A DNA stretch of 64,000 bases from NCBI RefSeq assembly GCF_014208105.1, contig NZ_JACHMQ010000001.1, positions 2,418,001-2,482,000 on the forward strand, written 5' to 3'. The position numbers and the translations under genes are program-made. This document shows positions 30,535 through 39,241 of this stretch, in pieces (the stretch's first letter is position 1; every line of letters begins with the position of its first letter). Source of the DNA: Actinomadura coerulea (lineage in GTDB: Bacteria; Actinomycetota; Actinomycetes; Streptosporangiales; Streptosporangiaceae). A model generated the notes under the pieces. It ran no database searches, was not told the DNA's origin, and saw nothing but the letters and a program-made list of their open reading frames with translations.

Positions 30535-30611
30535 GGCGGAGTCCCTCTCGTCCTCGCGGTCGTCTCCGGGGGGACGATTCCATGCGGCGCCCGGCAGGTC
30601 GAGGGCGAGGG

Positions 30612-31103
30612 TCAGGTCACGGGGACGATCCGCGCCGTGGTGAGCCGGCCGTCGTCGATGTCCAGGAGGCCGAGGGTGCCGTGCGGCTGGCGGCGCCGGT
30701 CGGTCGGCGACCCGGGGTTGAAGATGCGGACGCCGTCGCCGGTCTCGTCCAGGGGGATGTGGGAGTGCCCGAACACGACGAGATCGGCGCCGGGAAACCA
30801 GCGCCGCATCCGGGCGGTGCGGCCCTTGGCCTGTCCGCTGTCGTGGACCATCGCGACGGCGAGGCCGTCCAGGTCGAGTTCGAGGCGTTCGGGCGCGCCC
30901 CACTCGGCCACGTCCGGCCCGTCGTTGTTGCCGAGGACGGCGTGGACGGGCGCGTACTCGGCCAGCTCGTCCAGGACGGACGCGACGCAGACGTCGCCGG
31001 CGTGCAGAATCACGTCGGCGTCCCGCAGGTGCTCGGCCACCCGCGGCGGGCACGACTTCCAGCGCCGGGGCGCGTGGGTGTCGGAGATGGCCACCGCTCT
31101 CAT
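30612..31103 (-). CDS. YfcE/MJ0936-type metallophosphoesterase
   Basis: This 163-residue calcineurin-like phosphoesterase has all metal-binding motifs: ISDTHAPR, LHAGDV, LGNNDGPD and FGHSHIPLDE. Short single-domain members hydrolyse phosphodiesters in vitro, with unknown physiological substrates. Two in-frame ATGs lie three codons apart. I chose 31103 because GGGGAAG is 10 nt upstream, whereas it is too close to the other. It is 77 bp upstream of the crotonase on the same strand. Confidence 0.87.
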   Translation of the reverse strand: MRAVAISDTHAPRRWKSCPPRVAEHLRDADVILHAGDVCVASVLDELAEYAPVHAVLGNNDGPDVAEWGAPERLELDLDGLAVAMVHDSGQAKGRTARMRRWFPGADLVVFGHSHIPLDETGDGVRIFNPGSPTDRRRQPHGTLGLLDIDDGRLTTARIVPVT

Positions 31104-31516
31104 GAGGCCCATTCTTCCCCAGGGGACACAACGGGCAGGATGCGGATCGGCAGCACGGCGGCCGCTCGGACGTGAGCGCGCCCCGAGCCGGACGTGGGAG
31201 TGCTGGGCCGGCGACGCGGCCGCCCCTGCGGGGCGCCGCCGGCGGGAAAAGGGCGGGTGATTTTGCCACAGCGAGCCTCGGACACGCGTGGGAAACAACT
31301 GTAAGCACGCAGTCATTACTGCGGGCCGAACTGCGGAGTTACGCTCGAGTTCCTCGCGATCGTCCAGAAGGATTCGGCCGTACGCCCCCGGTCGTTCTTC
31401 CCGACACGGCGACCCAGCACCGCGAGGGCGCAGTGAGGGCGGCCGGGCCCGAGGAGGATGATCACTCCCTTGCACCGGCCCCGGACCCGGCCGCCTCTCC
31501 GCACGCTCCGCCCGGG
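31104..31516. other. Intergenic interval without a recognisable gene
   Basis: In these 413 bp no frame shows family resemblance. GC-rich inverted repeats occur around 31220-31250 (GCCGCCCC and GGGGCGCCGCC type). A less GC-rich stretch near 31290-31330 may hold the promoter of the phosphoesterase. Nothing else can be supported. Confidence 0.55.
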
Positions 31517-32224
31517 CTAGGAGGTCAGGTAGAGCTTGCGGTCGAAGACCCCGGAGCCCGGCGTGCTCTCACCGCGGGCGATGGCGGAGCCGCTGCCGGT
31601 GCCGTTGGACGGGCAGAGGCCGCTGCTTCCCGACTGCCGCACGAGCGTGATGTTCTCGGACCTGCCCTGCGCGTCGTCCCGGTCCGGCAGCGGACGGTTC
31701 GGGTTGTCGCGGTTGTAGACGTCGAAGCGCAGGCCGTCGGTGCCTCCCGTCCGGAATCCGTAGTAGCAGGTCACGGTGAACCCGAGGATCTTGCCCTCCA
31801 TCTTGAAGCGGAGGCCTCCGTTGATGGACAGGACGCCGTCCCTGCCGCCGGAGACCGGGTCGTAGGCGACGCTGCCGCTCTTGTCGGGCATCTCGCCGAG
31901 GTCGAGGTCGGTGGGCGGGGAGCTGAGGCCGTTGGAGGTCCGGCACGCGCCGATCGACGCGGCGGTCAGCTCGCCCGGGCCGGTGGACTGGACGGTGCCG
32001 CGCAGTTCGGCGCCGTCGCAGGAGCCGGTCACCTTCGCGCCCAGGTAGTCGACGGAGAACGTGAGCGCCCCGACGGTGGCGACCTGCCAGTTGCCGGAGT
32101 AGGGCGCTCCGGTGGCGGTCTCCTGGCGGATCGTGGTGGTGGCGGCGGACGCTGCGGGGGCCGTCAGGGCCAGCGCGGCGGAGGCGGCCGCCAGGGGTGC
32201 GGCCAGCCTGATGGGAGCCTTCAC
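31517..32224 (-). CDS. Secreted protein of unknown function
   Basis: This 235-residue protein has a clear Sec signal peptide (KAPIRLAAPLAAASAALALT, cleavage after APAASA). The mature ~205 residues look all-beta and contain four Cys (GSCDGAE, GACRTS, TCYYGF, GLCPSN), probably as two disulfides. No catalytic motif is evident. Start is GTG 32224 with GAGGAGG 8 nt upstream. The region upstream is AT-rich (TTTGATTTTTTC), typical of a promoter. I do not recognise the family. Confidence 0.72.
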   Translation of the reverse strand: MKAPIRLAAPLAAASAALALTAPAASAATTTIRQETATGAPYSGNWQVATVGALTFSVDYLGAKVTGSCDGAELRGTVQSTGPGELTAASIGACRTSNGLSSPPTDLDLGEMPDKSGSVAYDPVSGGRDGVLSINGGLRFKMEGKILGFTVTCYYGFRTGGTDGLRFDVYNRDNPNRPLPDRDDAQGRSENITLVRQSGSSGLCPSNGTGSGSAIARGESTPGSGVFDRKLYLTS

Positions 32225-32392
32225 GGGGGTTTCCTCCTCGGGGAAAGGGATTTGATTTTTTCTACCCGAGTGGCCGTGAAAAGCAAGGCCCTTCCAGCCG
32301 GAGATCCACAGTCTAGAGAATTCCGCTAAACGAGTGCGGCGGAACACTAAGACGACCGTGATATCAACCGCCGAGTCAAGCATCTTGTGCGC

Positions 32393-32452
32393 AAAAAAAT
32401 GGGATGGCGCGCGGCCGGGACGGGAGGTATGGACGGAACCCGGCCGCGCGCC
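32393..32452 (-). terminator. Strong intrinsic terminator of the sugar operon
   Basis: Eight bases after the last gene's stop region, the minus strand forms a perfect 14-bp stem, GGCGCGCGGCCGGG (32439-32452) with CCCGGCCGCGCGCC (32406-32419). The loop is 19 nt, and seven T follow (32393-32399) after ATCCCA. This marks the 3' end of the minus-strand operon that starts near 41.3 kb. Confidence 0.88.
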
Positions 32453-32459
32453 TGGCCTG

Positions 32460-33266
32460 TCAGCGGAACACGGGCTTCATCGCATAGACGCGGTTCGGCT
32501 TGTTGTAGCCGAAGAAGACGCGGGTGCCGCGGCCGGCGGGCGCGACCGCCAGCCCCTCGCTCTCACCGGTCAGCGGGATGTGGATCGCCTCCAGGATCCT
32601 TCCCGCTCGGTCCAGCACGGTGATGGCGTTGTTGGTGTAGTAGAGGACCTTGTCGCCGGCCATCTCCAGGCCCTGCGGGACGCCCTGGTAGCCGAGGTCG
32701 AAGGTCGAGCGGACGGTGCCGTCGAGGTCGGTGAACGCGAACACGAACGGGCCCTGGTCGCCCGGTCCGGCGTGCACGAGCAGGCCGTCGCGCCTGTTGT
32801 CGACCGCGACCAGGCCGGAGTTGCCGAGGGAGCCGAAGTCGATGGTGCGCACGACCTCCGGCTCCCCGCTCCAGTCCACAACGTTGATCTTGGTCGGGTT
32901 CGTGCCGCCGCCGGTGGCGACGTAGAGGAGCCCGTCGCGGTCGCGGACGCTGATCTCGGCGGCGTGCCCGACGGCGAGCGGCGCGCTCTCCTTGAGGGTG
33001 TTGCCGTCGCGGTCGTACTCGCGGATGACGCCGCGGCCGCCGCCCACGTCGAAGCCGACGTAGAAGCGGCCGCGGCGGTAGGCCAGGCCCTGCATGTTGT
33101 CGGTGTGGGGGACGTTGAACAGCGGGTCGAACGTGAAGGAGCGTCCGGCGGCCGCGGCGGGGCGGGCGCCGGCCAGGGCGGCGGCTCCGGCGAGCGTGGC
33201 GGCGCCCGCGAAGCCGAGGACTCTGCGGCGGGTGGGAGCGGTCTCGCCGAGTCCGGGTCCGTGCAT
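32460..33266 (-). CDS. Tat-exported beta-propeller (NHL/SMP-30-like) protein
   Basis: This 268-residue protein has a twin-arginine signal (TRRRVLGFAGAATLAGAAAL, cleavage near PAAAAG). A six-bladed propeller-like repeat pattern follows: MQGLAYRRGRFYVGFDV, IREYDRDGN, LLYVATGGGTNPTK, GLLVHAGP, KVLYYTNN and ITVLDRAG. Such folds act as lactonases or as sugar-binding scaffolds. Here it is the last gene of a sugar-uptake operon, 36 bp after the dehydrogenase, so an extracellular or cell-surface step on the sugar (for example lactone hydrolysis) is possible. The ribosome-binding site GAGGAGG is 4 nt from the ATG. Confidence 0.75.
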   Translation of the reverse strand: MHGPGLGETAPTRRRVLGFAGAATLAGAAALAGARPAAAAGRSFTFDPLFNVPHTDNMQGLAYRRGRFYVGFDVGGGRGVIREYDRDGNTLKESAPLAVGHAAEISVRDRDGLLYVATGGGTNPTKINVVDWSGEPEVVRTIDFGSLGNSGLVAVDNRRDGLLVHAGPGDQGPFVFAFTDLDGTVRSTFDLGYQGVPQGLEMAGDKVLYYTNNAITVLDRAGRILEAIHIPLTGESEGLAVAPAGRGTRVFFGYNKPNRVYAMKPVFR

Positions 33267-33302
33267 CGTGCCTCCTCGTGGTGGGGGTGGTGGGGAGGGA
33301 GG

Positions 33303-34361
33303 TCAGGGGCGGGCCGGGCGGGCGGCCTCCAGCACCTCGGGGTTCGCGCAGTGCAGGAGGGCCTCGCCGCGCAGGTGGCGGCCGACGTCGGCGGCGAGGA
33401 TGCGGGCCGCGTTGGCGGCCGTCTGCTTGCTGGCCCCGGCCAGGTGGGGCGTGACGATGATGTTCGGGGTGGTCAGCAGCCGCGACCCGGCGGGGATCGG
33501 CTCCTCGGGGAAGACGTCGAACGCGGCGGCGAACAGGTGCCCGGACTCGGCGGCGTCGCAGACGGCCTCGTAGTCCAGCAGCGACCCGCGCGCGCAGTTG
33601 ACGATGATGGAGCCGGGCGGCATCGCGGCGATCTGCGCGGCGCCGATCATCCCCGTGGTCTGCGGCGTCGCGCGGGCGTGCAGGGAGACGATCTGCGCGC
33701 GCGCCAGCAGCTCGTCGAGCGGGACGAGTTCGGCGATGCCGGACAGGTCGCCGAGGTCGTCCAGGTACGGGTCGTGGACGAGGACGCGGGCGCCGAGCGC
33801 GGCCAGGGCCCGGGCGACGCGGCGGCCGACGGCGCCGCAGCCGACGAGCCCGGCCGTGCTGCCGTGGATCTCGATGCCGACGTCGTCGTAGCGGTAGTAG
33901 TCGCCGCGCCACTGCCCCGCCATCAGGTCGACGTGCGTCTGCGGGATGCGCCGCACCGCCGCGAGGATCAGACCGAGGGTGTGCTCGGCGGTGGCGCCGG
34001 CGTTGCGGCCCGGCGCGAAGCAGACGGCCACGCCGTGCTCGGTCGCCGCCTCCAGGTTGGCGTTGACGGGCCCGCCGCGACTGATCCCGAACAGCCGCAG
34101 GTCCGGCGAGGCCTCCAGGATCCGCCGGGTCAGCGGGGCCATCTGGGTGACGCAGACCTCGGCGCCGCGCAGCGCCTCGATGAGCTGCTCCTCGGTCCCC
34201 GACGCCTCGTCCACCTCCGCGACGCGCCCGAACGGCTCCACCGGCCACGGCAGGGTGACCTCCGAGAACGCCAGGTCGCCCGGCGCCTCGGCGCGCAGGG
34301 CGTCGATGAGCAGCTCGTTGCGGACGAAAAGGTCACCGGCCGCGAGCACGCGGGTTGTCAT
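33303..34361 (-). CDS. D-isomer-specific 2-hydroxyacid dehydrogenase
   Basis: This NAD(P)-dependent dehydrogenase of 352 residues has the Rossmann motif GLVGCGAVGRRVARAL and the complete catalytic triad context: Arg in NCARGSLLDYE, Glu in DVFPEEPIP and His in TPHLAGAS. The N-terminal substrate domain is longer than in PdxB- or SerA-type enzymes. It would interconvert a 2-hydroxy acid and its keto acid, or reduce a sugar-acid intermediate. Its ATG directly abuts the phosphatase stop, and it sits inside a two-kinase sugar operon, so a four- to six-carbon phosphorylated sugar acid is a plausible substrate. This is inferred from context only. Confidence 0.85.
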   Translation of the reverse strand: MTTRVLAAGDLFVRNELLIDALRAEAPGDLAFSEVTLPWPVEPFGRVAEVDEASGTEEQLIEALRGAEVCVTQMAPLTRRILEASPDLRLFGISRGGPVNANLEAATEHGVAVCFAPGRNAGATAEHTLGLILAAVRRIPQTHVDLMAGQWRGDYYRYDDVGIEIHGSTAGLVGCGAVGRRVARALAALGARVLVHDPYLDDLGDLSGIAELVPLDELLARAQIVSLHARATPQTTGMIGAAQIAAMPPGSIIVNCARGSLLDYEAVCDAAESGHLFAAAFDVFPEEPIPAGSRLLTTPNIIVTPHLAGASKQTAANAARILAADVGRHLRGEALLHCANPEVLEAARPARP

Positions 34362-34970
34362 TCATCGCTCCAGTGGGGTGTTGAACTCCAGGAGGGCGGC
34401 CTCGCCGTCCCGGAGCCGGATCTCGGTCAGTGCGCAGTTGCCGAGCGACGGGAACCGCCGCCGGTAGTCCTTGAGCGGCATCCCCAGCAGCCGGCACAGC
34501 GCGAGCCGGATCGCCGTGGAGTGCCCGACGACCAGGACGCGGCCGCCCTCGTGCAGGCGGGCGATGTCGTCCAGGCAGGCGGTGAAGCGGCGGGCGGCGG
34601 CGGCCGGGTCCTCCCCGCCGGGGAGGTGCGCGGCGACGGGGTCGGCCAGGAAGGCGCGCAGCTCCTCGGGGAACTTGCGTTCCATCTCCGCGCGGGTGAG
34701 CCCCTCGCCGTGCCCGAAGTCCAGTTCCCGGAGCCGCTCGTCGACGTGGAGCCGCGCGCCGATCGCCGCGGCGGACGGCGCCGCGGTCAGCCGGGACCGC
34801 GACAGGTCCGAGCACCACACCGCGTCGGGCCGGGCCGTGCCCGCCCACGCGGCCAGGGCGCGGGCCTGGTCCAGGCCGCGCGGCGTCAGCGCGACGTCGC
34901 TGATCCCCGCGTAGCGGTTGTCGGCGTGCCATTCGGTCTCCCCGTGCCGGACGAGGATGAGGCGCGTCAT
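34362..34970 (-). CDS. Histidine phosphatase family protein
   Basis: This phosphoglycerate-mutase-like phosphatase of 202 residues has the catalytic LVRHGETEWHADNRYAG (RHG motif), the acid/base Glu in LRELDFGHGEG and the second His in VVGHSTAIRLAL. Enzymes of this size usually dephosphorylate small sugar phosphates or related metabolites. It overlaps the upstream kinase by 4 nt (ATGA) and abuts the downstream dehydrogenase. A phosphatase between kinases and a dehydrogenase suggests a step that releases free sugar or sugar acid from a phosphorylated intermediate. Confidence 0.87.
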   Translation of the reverse strand: MTRLILVRHGETEWHADNRYAGISDVALTPRGLDQARALAAWAGTARPDAVWCSDLSRSRLTAAPSAAAIGARLHVDERLRELDFGHGEGLTRAEMERKFPEELRAFLADPVAAHLPGGEDPAAAARRFTACLDDIARLHEGGRVLVVGHSTAIRLALCRLLGMPLKDYRRRFPSLGNCALTEIRLRDGEAALLEFNTPLER

Positions 34971-36442
34971 CGTGATGTCCTCTCGCGTGCGTGCGCGGCG
35001 GTCTCGGCGGGCAGCCATCCGCGCCGTTCCAGCTCACCGACCAGGCGCAGGTAGGGCGCGTCGAACACGCCGGTCTTCTCCGAACGCGGGTCGACCACCG
35101 CCCTGACGGCGACCATCCGCCCGGCGGTCTCGGCGATGTCGCGTCCCGGCGCGGCGGCGAGGACGGCGGAGCCGAGCGCGGGCTCGGCCTGCCGGGGCAG
35201 CACGACGGGGCGGCCGAGGATGTCGGCGCGCAGCTGGCACCAGTACCGGCTGCGCGCGGCCCCGCCCGTCAGCGTCAGGTCGCCGCCGGTGGGCGCGCCG
35301 AGCAGGTCGAGGTGGTCGAAGCAGAGCCGCTCCAGGTAGCCGACGCCCTGCAGGACGGCGGCGAAGTCGTCGGCCTCGTCGCCCGTCCCGTCCAGCCGGA
35401 ACCCGCGGGCGTCCGGGGCGAGGAACGGGAACCGCTCCCCCGCCGGGACGAGCGGGTAGGCGAGCGCCGCCGCCGGTTCGTGCCGGGCGGCGCGCCGGTC
35501 CAGGTCGGCCAGGTCGCGGCCGGGGAAGTCGCGGGAGATCGCGCCGGCGCCGGTGCTGGACGCGCCGCCGGGCAGCCACCGCCCGTCCGGGGCCTTGTGG
35601 GAGTAGACGACGCCGAACGGGTCCTGGAGGAGGTCGTCGCTGACGCCCTTGAGGACGAGGGTCGTGCCGAGGACGGAGTTCCACGACCCGACGGTGAGGC
35701 GCCCGGTCCCGAGCTGCGCGGCGCACCCGTCGGTGGCGCCCGCGACGACCGGGGTCCCTTCGGGGAGGCCGGTCGCCTCGGCGGCCGCCGCGCAGACCGT
35801 CCCGAGCGGGGTTCCGGACCGCTCCAAGGGCGGGAGCAGGCCGGCGGGGACGCCCAGCGCGTCGAGGACGTCCGCGGGCCAGTCCTCGGCGACGAGGTCC
35901 GCCCCGGTCTTCAGCGCGTTGCTGAGGTCCGCGGCCACCGGGTGCCCGGTCAGCCGCCGGTTGACGAAGTCGGCCTGGTGGGCGAGGCGGGCGCCCTCGT
36001 GCGGGTGGTGCTCCAGGAGCCACAGCAGCTTCGGCAGCGCCCAGGCGGGCTGCATGCGCTGGTAGCCGAGGCTGCGCCACACCTCGCCGCCGGCCTCGTT
36101 GACGCGCTGGACGTGGCCGGCCGCGCGGGTGTCGTCGTACATGAGCGCCGGGGTCAGCGGCCGCCCGGCGTCGTCGGTGAGCAGGATCGTCCCGGACGTG
36201 GCGTCGACCGCGACGGCCTGCACCGCCGGCGCCGGGACGTCGCGCAGCGCCTCACGGCAGGCGGCGCCGACCGCCGTCCACCAGTCCTCGGGGTCCTGCT
36301 CGTGCCGGGGGCCGTCCCGCCGCCCGGTCAGCGCCCGGCTCCCGGCGCCGGCCACGTCGCCCGACGCGGTGACGGCGAGCGCGCGCACGCTCTGCGTCCC
36401 GAGGTCGACCCCGATCCACACGGCCTCGTTCTGTCCGGTCAC
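34967..36442 (-). CDS. FGGY family carbohydrate kinase (first of a tandem pair)
   Basis: This ATP-dependent sugar kinase of 491 residues shows the N-terminal phosphate-1 motif GVDLGTQSVRALAV, the AVDATSGT segment, the ATGACCTDGC-type loop VVAGATDGCAAQLGTG, and the C-terminal adenosine motif LTLTGGAARSRYWCQL. The N-terminus and DTRA segment (MYDDTRAAG) resemble xylulokinase and related ketose kinases. The GTG start overlaps the upstream kinase stop by 4 nt. It shares the fold but little obvious sequence with its neighbour, so it is not a recent duplicate. The two kinases may act on different intermediates. Confidence 0.87.
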   Translation of the reverse strand: MTGQNEAVWIGVDLGTQSVRALAVTASGDVAGAGSRALTGRRDGPRHEQDPEDWWTAVGAACREALRDVPAPAVQAVAVDATSGTILLTDDAGRPLTPALMYDDTRAAGHVQRVNEAGGEVWRSLGYQRMQPAWALPKLLWLLEHHPHEGARLAHQADFVNRRLTGHPVAADLSNALKTGADLVAEDWPADVLDALGVPAGLLPPLERSGTPLGTVCAAAAEATGLPEGTPVVAGATDGCAAQLGTGRLTVGSWNSVLGTTLVLKGVSDDLLQDPFGVVYSHKAPDGRWLPGGASSTGAGAISRDFPGRDLADLDRRAARHEPAAALAYPLVPAGERFPFLAPDARGFRLDGTGDEADDFAAVLQGVGYLERLCFDHLDLLGAPTGGDLTLTGGAARSRYWCQLRADILGRPVVLPRQAEPALGSAVLAAAPGRDIAETAGRMVAVRAVVDPRSEKTGVFDAPYLRLVGELERRGWLPAETAAHARERTSR

Positions 36443-37950
36443 CGGGCGCCGCCGTCCAGGCCGGTGCGGGCGCGGGCGGCCGCGAGCGCCGGCCAGGCGG
36501 GCGCCGTGGCGGAGCGGATCGTCAAGAAGTCCTCATATGCCTGGGCGTAGTGGGCGGCGCGGTCCGGGTCGGGCGCGTGGGTGTCGCCGGGACGGACGTG
36601 GGCGTCGGCGGCCTCGCGGGCGCCGGCGGCCCGCCCGGTGGCCAGCAGGCCGGTGATGAACGCGCCGCGCGCCCCGGCCTCGCTGTCGGCGGACCGGACG
36701 ACCGGGACGCCCGTGACGTCGGCCAGCATGCCCAGCCACACGGGGCTGGCCGAGCCGCCGCCGCTGACCCGCAGCTCGGTGGGGCGGGTCTCGGCCGCCG
36801 TCAGGCAGTCGCGCACGACCAGGCTCAGCCCTTCCAGGACGGCGCGGGCGATGTGCTCGCGCTCGTGGTGGACGGTGAGGCCGTGGAACGCGCCGCGCGC
36901 CCGGGAGTCCAGGAACGGCGCGCGTTCGCCGGCGGGCGACAGGTACGGCAGGAAGACCAGCCCGTCGGCGCCCGGCGCCGCCGAGGCGGCCAGCTCGGCG
37001 AGCGCCGCGGGCGCGGCGAGGCCGAGCACGCGGCACGCCCAGTCGACGACCTGGCCGCCTGCGAGGGTCGGGAAGGCCCGCAGGTAGCGGCCCGGCAGGC
37101 CCATCGCGACCGTGAGGCCGGACGGGTCGCCGCCCAGCCGCGGGCCGTCCACGACCGTCTCCGTGCACAGCGTCGTCCCGAGGATCGTGCAGGCCTGGCC
37201 GGTGTCGACCGCGCCGACGCCGATCGCGGTGGACGCGATGTCGTAGGGGGCGAGGACGACCGGCAGCCCCTCCGGCAGCCCCAGCTCGTCCGCCGCGGCC
37301 CGGGTCAGGGGCGCGGCGCGCCGGGCGTCGCCGCGCACGTCGGGCAGGAGCCGCCGCGCCCACTCCATGTCGTAGGCGCGGAGCAGGTCGTCGGAATAGC
37401 GCAGCGCGGCGATGTCCAGGAACGGCGCGGACGCGTCCGAGCCGTCCACCGCGATCTGCCCGGTGAGGCGGGAGAAGATCCAGCCGCCGCAGGTCAGGGA
37501 CGCCGCCGACCGGGCGAGCCGGTCGGGGTCGTGCTCGCGCAGCCAGGTGAGGATCGCGTTCGGCAGGCCCGCGAAGTGCAGCGACCCGTTGACGCGGAAC
37601 GCCCGCTCCAGCACGCCGGAGGCCGCCCAGCGCTCGACGGCCGGGGCGGCGCGGCCGTCGTTCCACAGGATCGCCGGGCCGGTGGGGGCGCCGTCGCCGT
37701 CCACCAGCCAGCAGCCGTCGCCCTGCGCGGTGAGCGCCAGGAAGTCGGCGCCGCCGCCGATCTTCCCGAGCACCTCCCGGACGGCGTCGGCGACGGCCCG
37801 CCACACCGCGGCCATGTCCTGCTCGGCGTGCCCCGGCGCGGGCCGGGCGACCTCGGTGGGCCGCCGGGCGACGGCCAGTTCGGCGCCGTCCCCGGCGTAC
37901 CCCACCGCCTTGATCATCGTGGTGCCCGCGTCGACGCAGACGACCGTCAT
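36439..37950 (-). CDS. FGGY family carbohydrate kinase (second of a tandem pair)
   Basis: This 503-residue sugar kinase opens with CVDAGTTMIKAVGYAGDG and has the LTAQGDGCWLVD substrate segment, ILWNDGRA, VLAPYDIASTAIGVG, and the C-terminal nucleotide motif ELRVSGGGSASPVWLGMLAD. It resembles FGGY kinases of polyol or pentulose pathways more than glycerol kinase. Start ATG 37950 has GGGGGAG 4 nt upstream. An in-frame codon 36 bases earlier is possible but lacks support. It follows the ABC permease by 46 bp and is coupled to the next kinase through a GTGA overlap. Confidence 0.86.
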   Translation of the reverse strand: MTVVCVDAGTTMIKAVGYAGDGAELAVARRPTEVARPAPGHAEQDMAAVWRAVADAVREVLGKIGGGADFLALTAQGDGCWLVDGDGAPTGPAILWNDGRAAPAVERWAASGVLERAFRVNGSLHFAGLPNAILTWLREHDPDRLARSAASLTCGGWIFSRLTGQIAVDGSDASAPFLDIAALRYSDDLLRAYDMEWARRLLPDVRGDARRAAPLTRAAADELGLPEGLPVVLAPYDIASTAIGVGAVDTGQACTILGTTLCTETVVDGPRLGGDPSGLTVAMGLPGRYLRAFPTLAGGQVVDWACRVLGLAAPAALAELAASAAPGADGLVFLPYLSPAGERAPFLDSRARGAFHGLTVHHEREHIARAVLEGLSLVVRDCLTAAETRPTELRVSGGGSASPVWLGMLADVTGVPVVRSADSEAGARGAFITGLLATGRAAGAREAADAHVRPGDTHAPDPDRAAHYAQAYEDFLTIRSATAPAWPALAAARARTGLDGGAR

Positions 37951-37996
37951 CGGCTCCCCCGTCCGTTGCGTAGTGGTCCCATCCAACCCGTGCCGG

Positions 37997-39241
37997 TCAG
38001 GCGCGGCCGTGCGAGGCGCGCGAGCGGCGGGCGACCGAGTCCAGCGCCACGGCGAGCAGCAGCACCGCGCCGGTGACCATGAAACGGTAGGACGAGTCGA
38101 GGTTCAGCAGCGTCAGCCCGCTGGAGATCGACTGGATGACCAGGATGCCGAGCAGGGCCGCGAAGGCGTTGCCGCGCCCGCCGAACAGGCTGGTCCCGCC
38201 GATCACGGCCGCCGCGATCGCGTTCAGGTTGACGTCGCCGCCGCCGCTGCTCTGGTTGGACGCCGCGAGGCGCGCCGCGGCGAGGATGCCGCCGATCGCG
38301 GCGAGCGTGGTGCACATGACGAACGCCGAGGCGTAGACGGTCTTGACGTTGATGCCCGCCCGCCGTGCCGCCTCGACGTTGCCGCCGACCGCGTACACGG
38401 ACTTGCCGTACTTCGTCCGGGAGAGGACGTAGTGCGTGGCCAGCACGAGCGCCAGGAACAGCACGAACATCCAGCCGACGCCGCGGTCCCGGTTGAGATA
38501 CCAGACCGCCAGGACGAGGCCGGCCAGCAGGGCGACGCTGCGCAGGACGAGCGTGCGCTCCGCCGTCGCGGGCAGGCCCGCCCTGCGGCGCTGCACCGCC
38601 CGGTTGCGGCCCGTCAGGTACAGCCCGGCCGCGCCCGCGGCGGCCAGTGCGTACGCCAGCCACGCCGGGAGGAAGTCGAGCTGGGCGAACGTCACCAGCC
38701 GCGAGTCGAACGGCAGGTTGATCGAGCCCTTGGGCCCGAGGACCCACAGTTGCAGGCCGAGCCAGCCGAGCAGCCCGGACAGGGTGATGACGAAGCTGGG
38801 CACGCCGAGCCGGTTGAACACCTTCGCGTAGAACCAGCCGAGCACGACGGCCAGCGCCACCGCCGCGACGATCGCCAGCCAGAACGGCCAGCCGTGGTCG
38901 ACGAACAGCACCGCGACCACGGCGGCGCTGAGCCCGCTCACGGAACCCACCGACAGGTCGATCTGCCCGACCAGCAGCATGAACACCACGCCGAGCGCGA
39001 TCACGCCGACCGGCACGCACTCCAGCGCCAGGTTGACGAGGTTCGCGCTGGACAGGAAGACCGGGTTGAGGATCTGCATCACGGTCCAGATCACGATCAG
39101 CCCGCCGACGACCGGCGCGACGCCGAGGTCGCCGCCGCGGACCCGGTCGGCGGCCGCTGCCAGCGCGGCGCGCACGCCCCGGTCCCCGGGCTCGCCCGGC
39201 AGACCGGTCCCGGTCCGCGGGGGCGCCATGAGGTCACTCAT
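37997..39241 (-). CDS. Sugar ABC transporter permease (RbsC/XylH type)
   Basis: This membrane permease of 414 residues has about 10-11 hydrophobic segments, longer than RbsC (about 320) and close to XylH-type permeases. Recognisable elements are LLVGQIDLSVGSVSGLSA, the SFVITLSGLLGWLG segment, and the EAA-like loop AVGGNVEAARRAGINVKTVY, which contacts the ATPase. The stretch GGTSLFGGRGNAFAALLG is typical of this family. It overlaps the ATPase gene by 8 nt. With the ATPase and lipoprotein it forms a CUT2-class importer for a monosaccharide or polyol. Confidence 0.9.
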   Translation of the reverse strand: MSDLMAPPRTGTGLPGEPGDRGVRAALAAAADRVRGGDLGVAPVVGGLIVIWTVMQILNPVFLSSANLVNLALECVPVGVIALGVVFMLLVGQIDLSVGSVSGLSAAVVAVLFVDHGWPFWLAIVAAVALAVVLGWFYAKVFNRLGVPSFVITLSGLLGWLGLQLWVLGPKGSINLPFDSRLVTFAQLDFLPAWLAYALAAAGAAGLYLTGRNRAVQRRRAGLPATAERTLVLRSVALLAGLVLAVWYLNRDRGVGWMFVLFLALVLATHYVLSRTKYGKSVYAVGGNVEAARRAGINVKTVYASAFVMCTTLAAIGGILAAARLAASNQSSGGGDVNLNAIAAAVIGGTSLFGGRGNAFAALLGILVIQSISSGLTLLNLDSSYRFMVTGAVLLLAVALDSVARRSRASHGRA

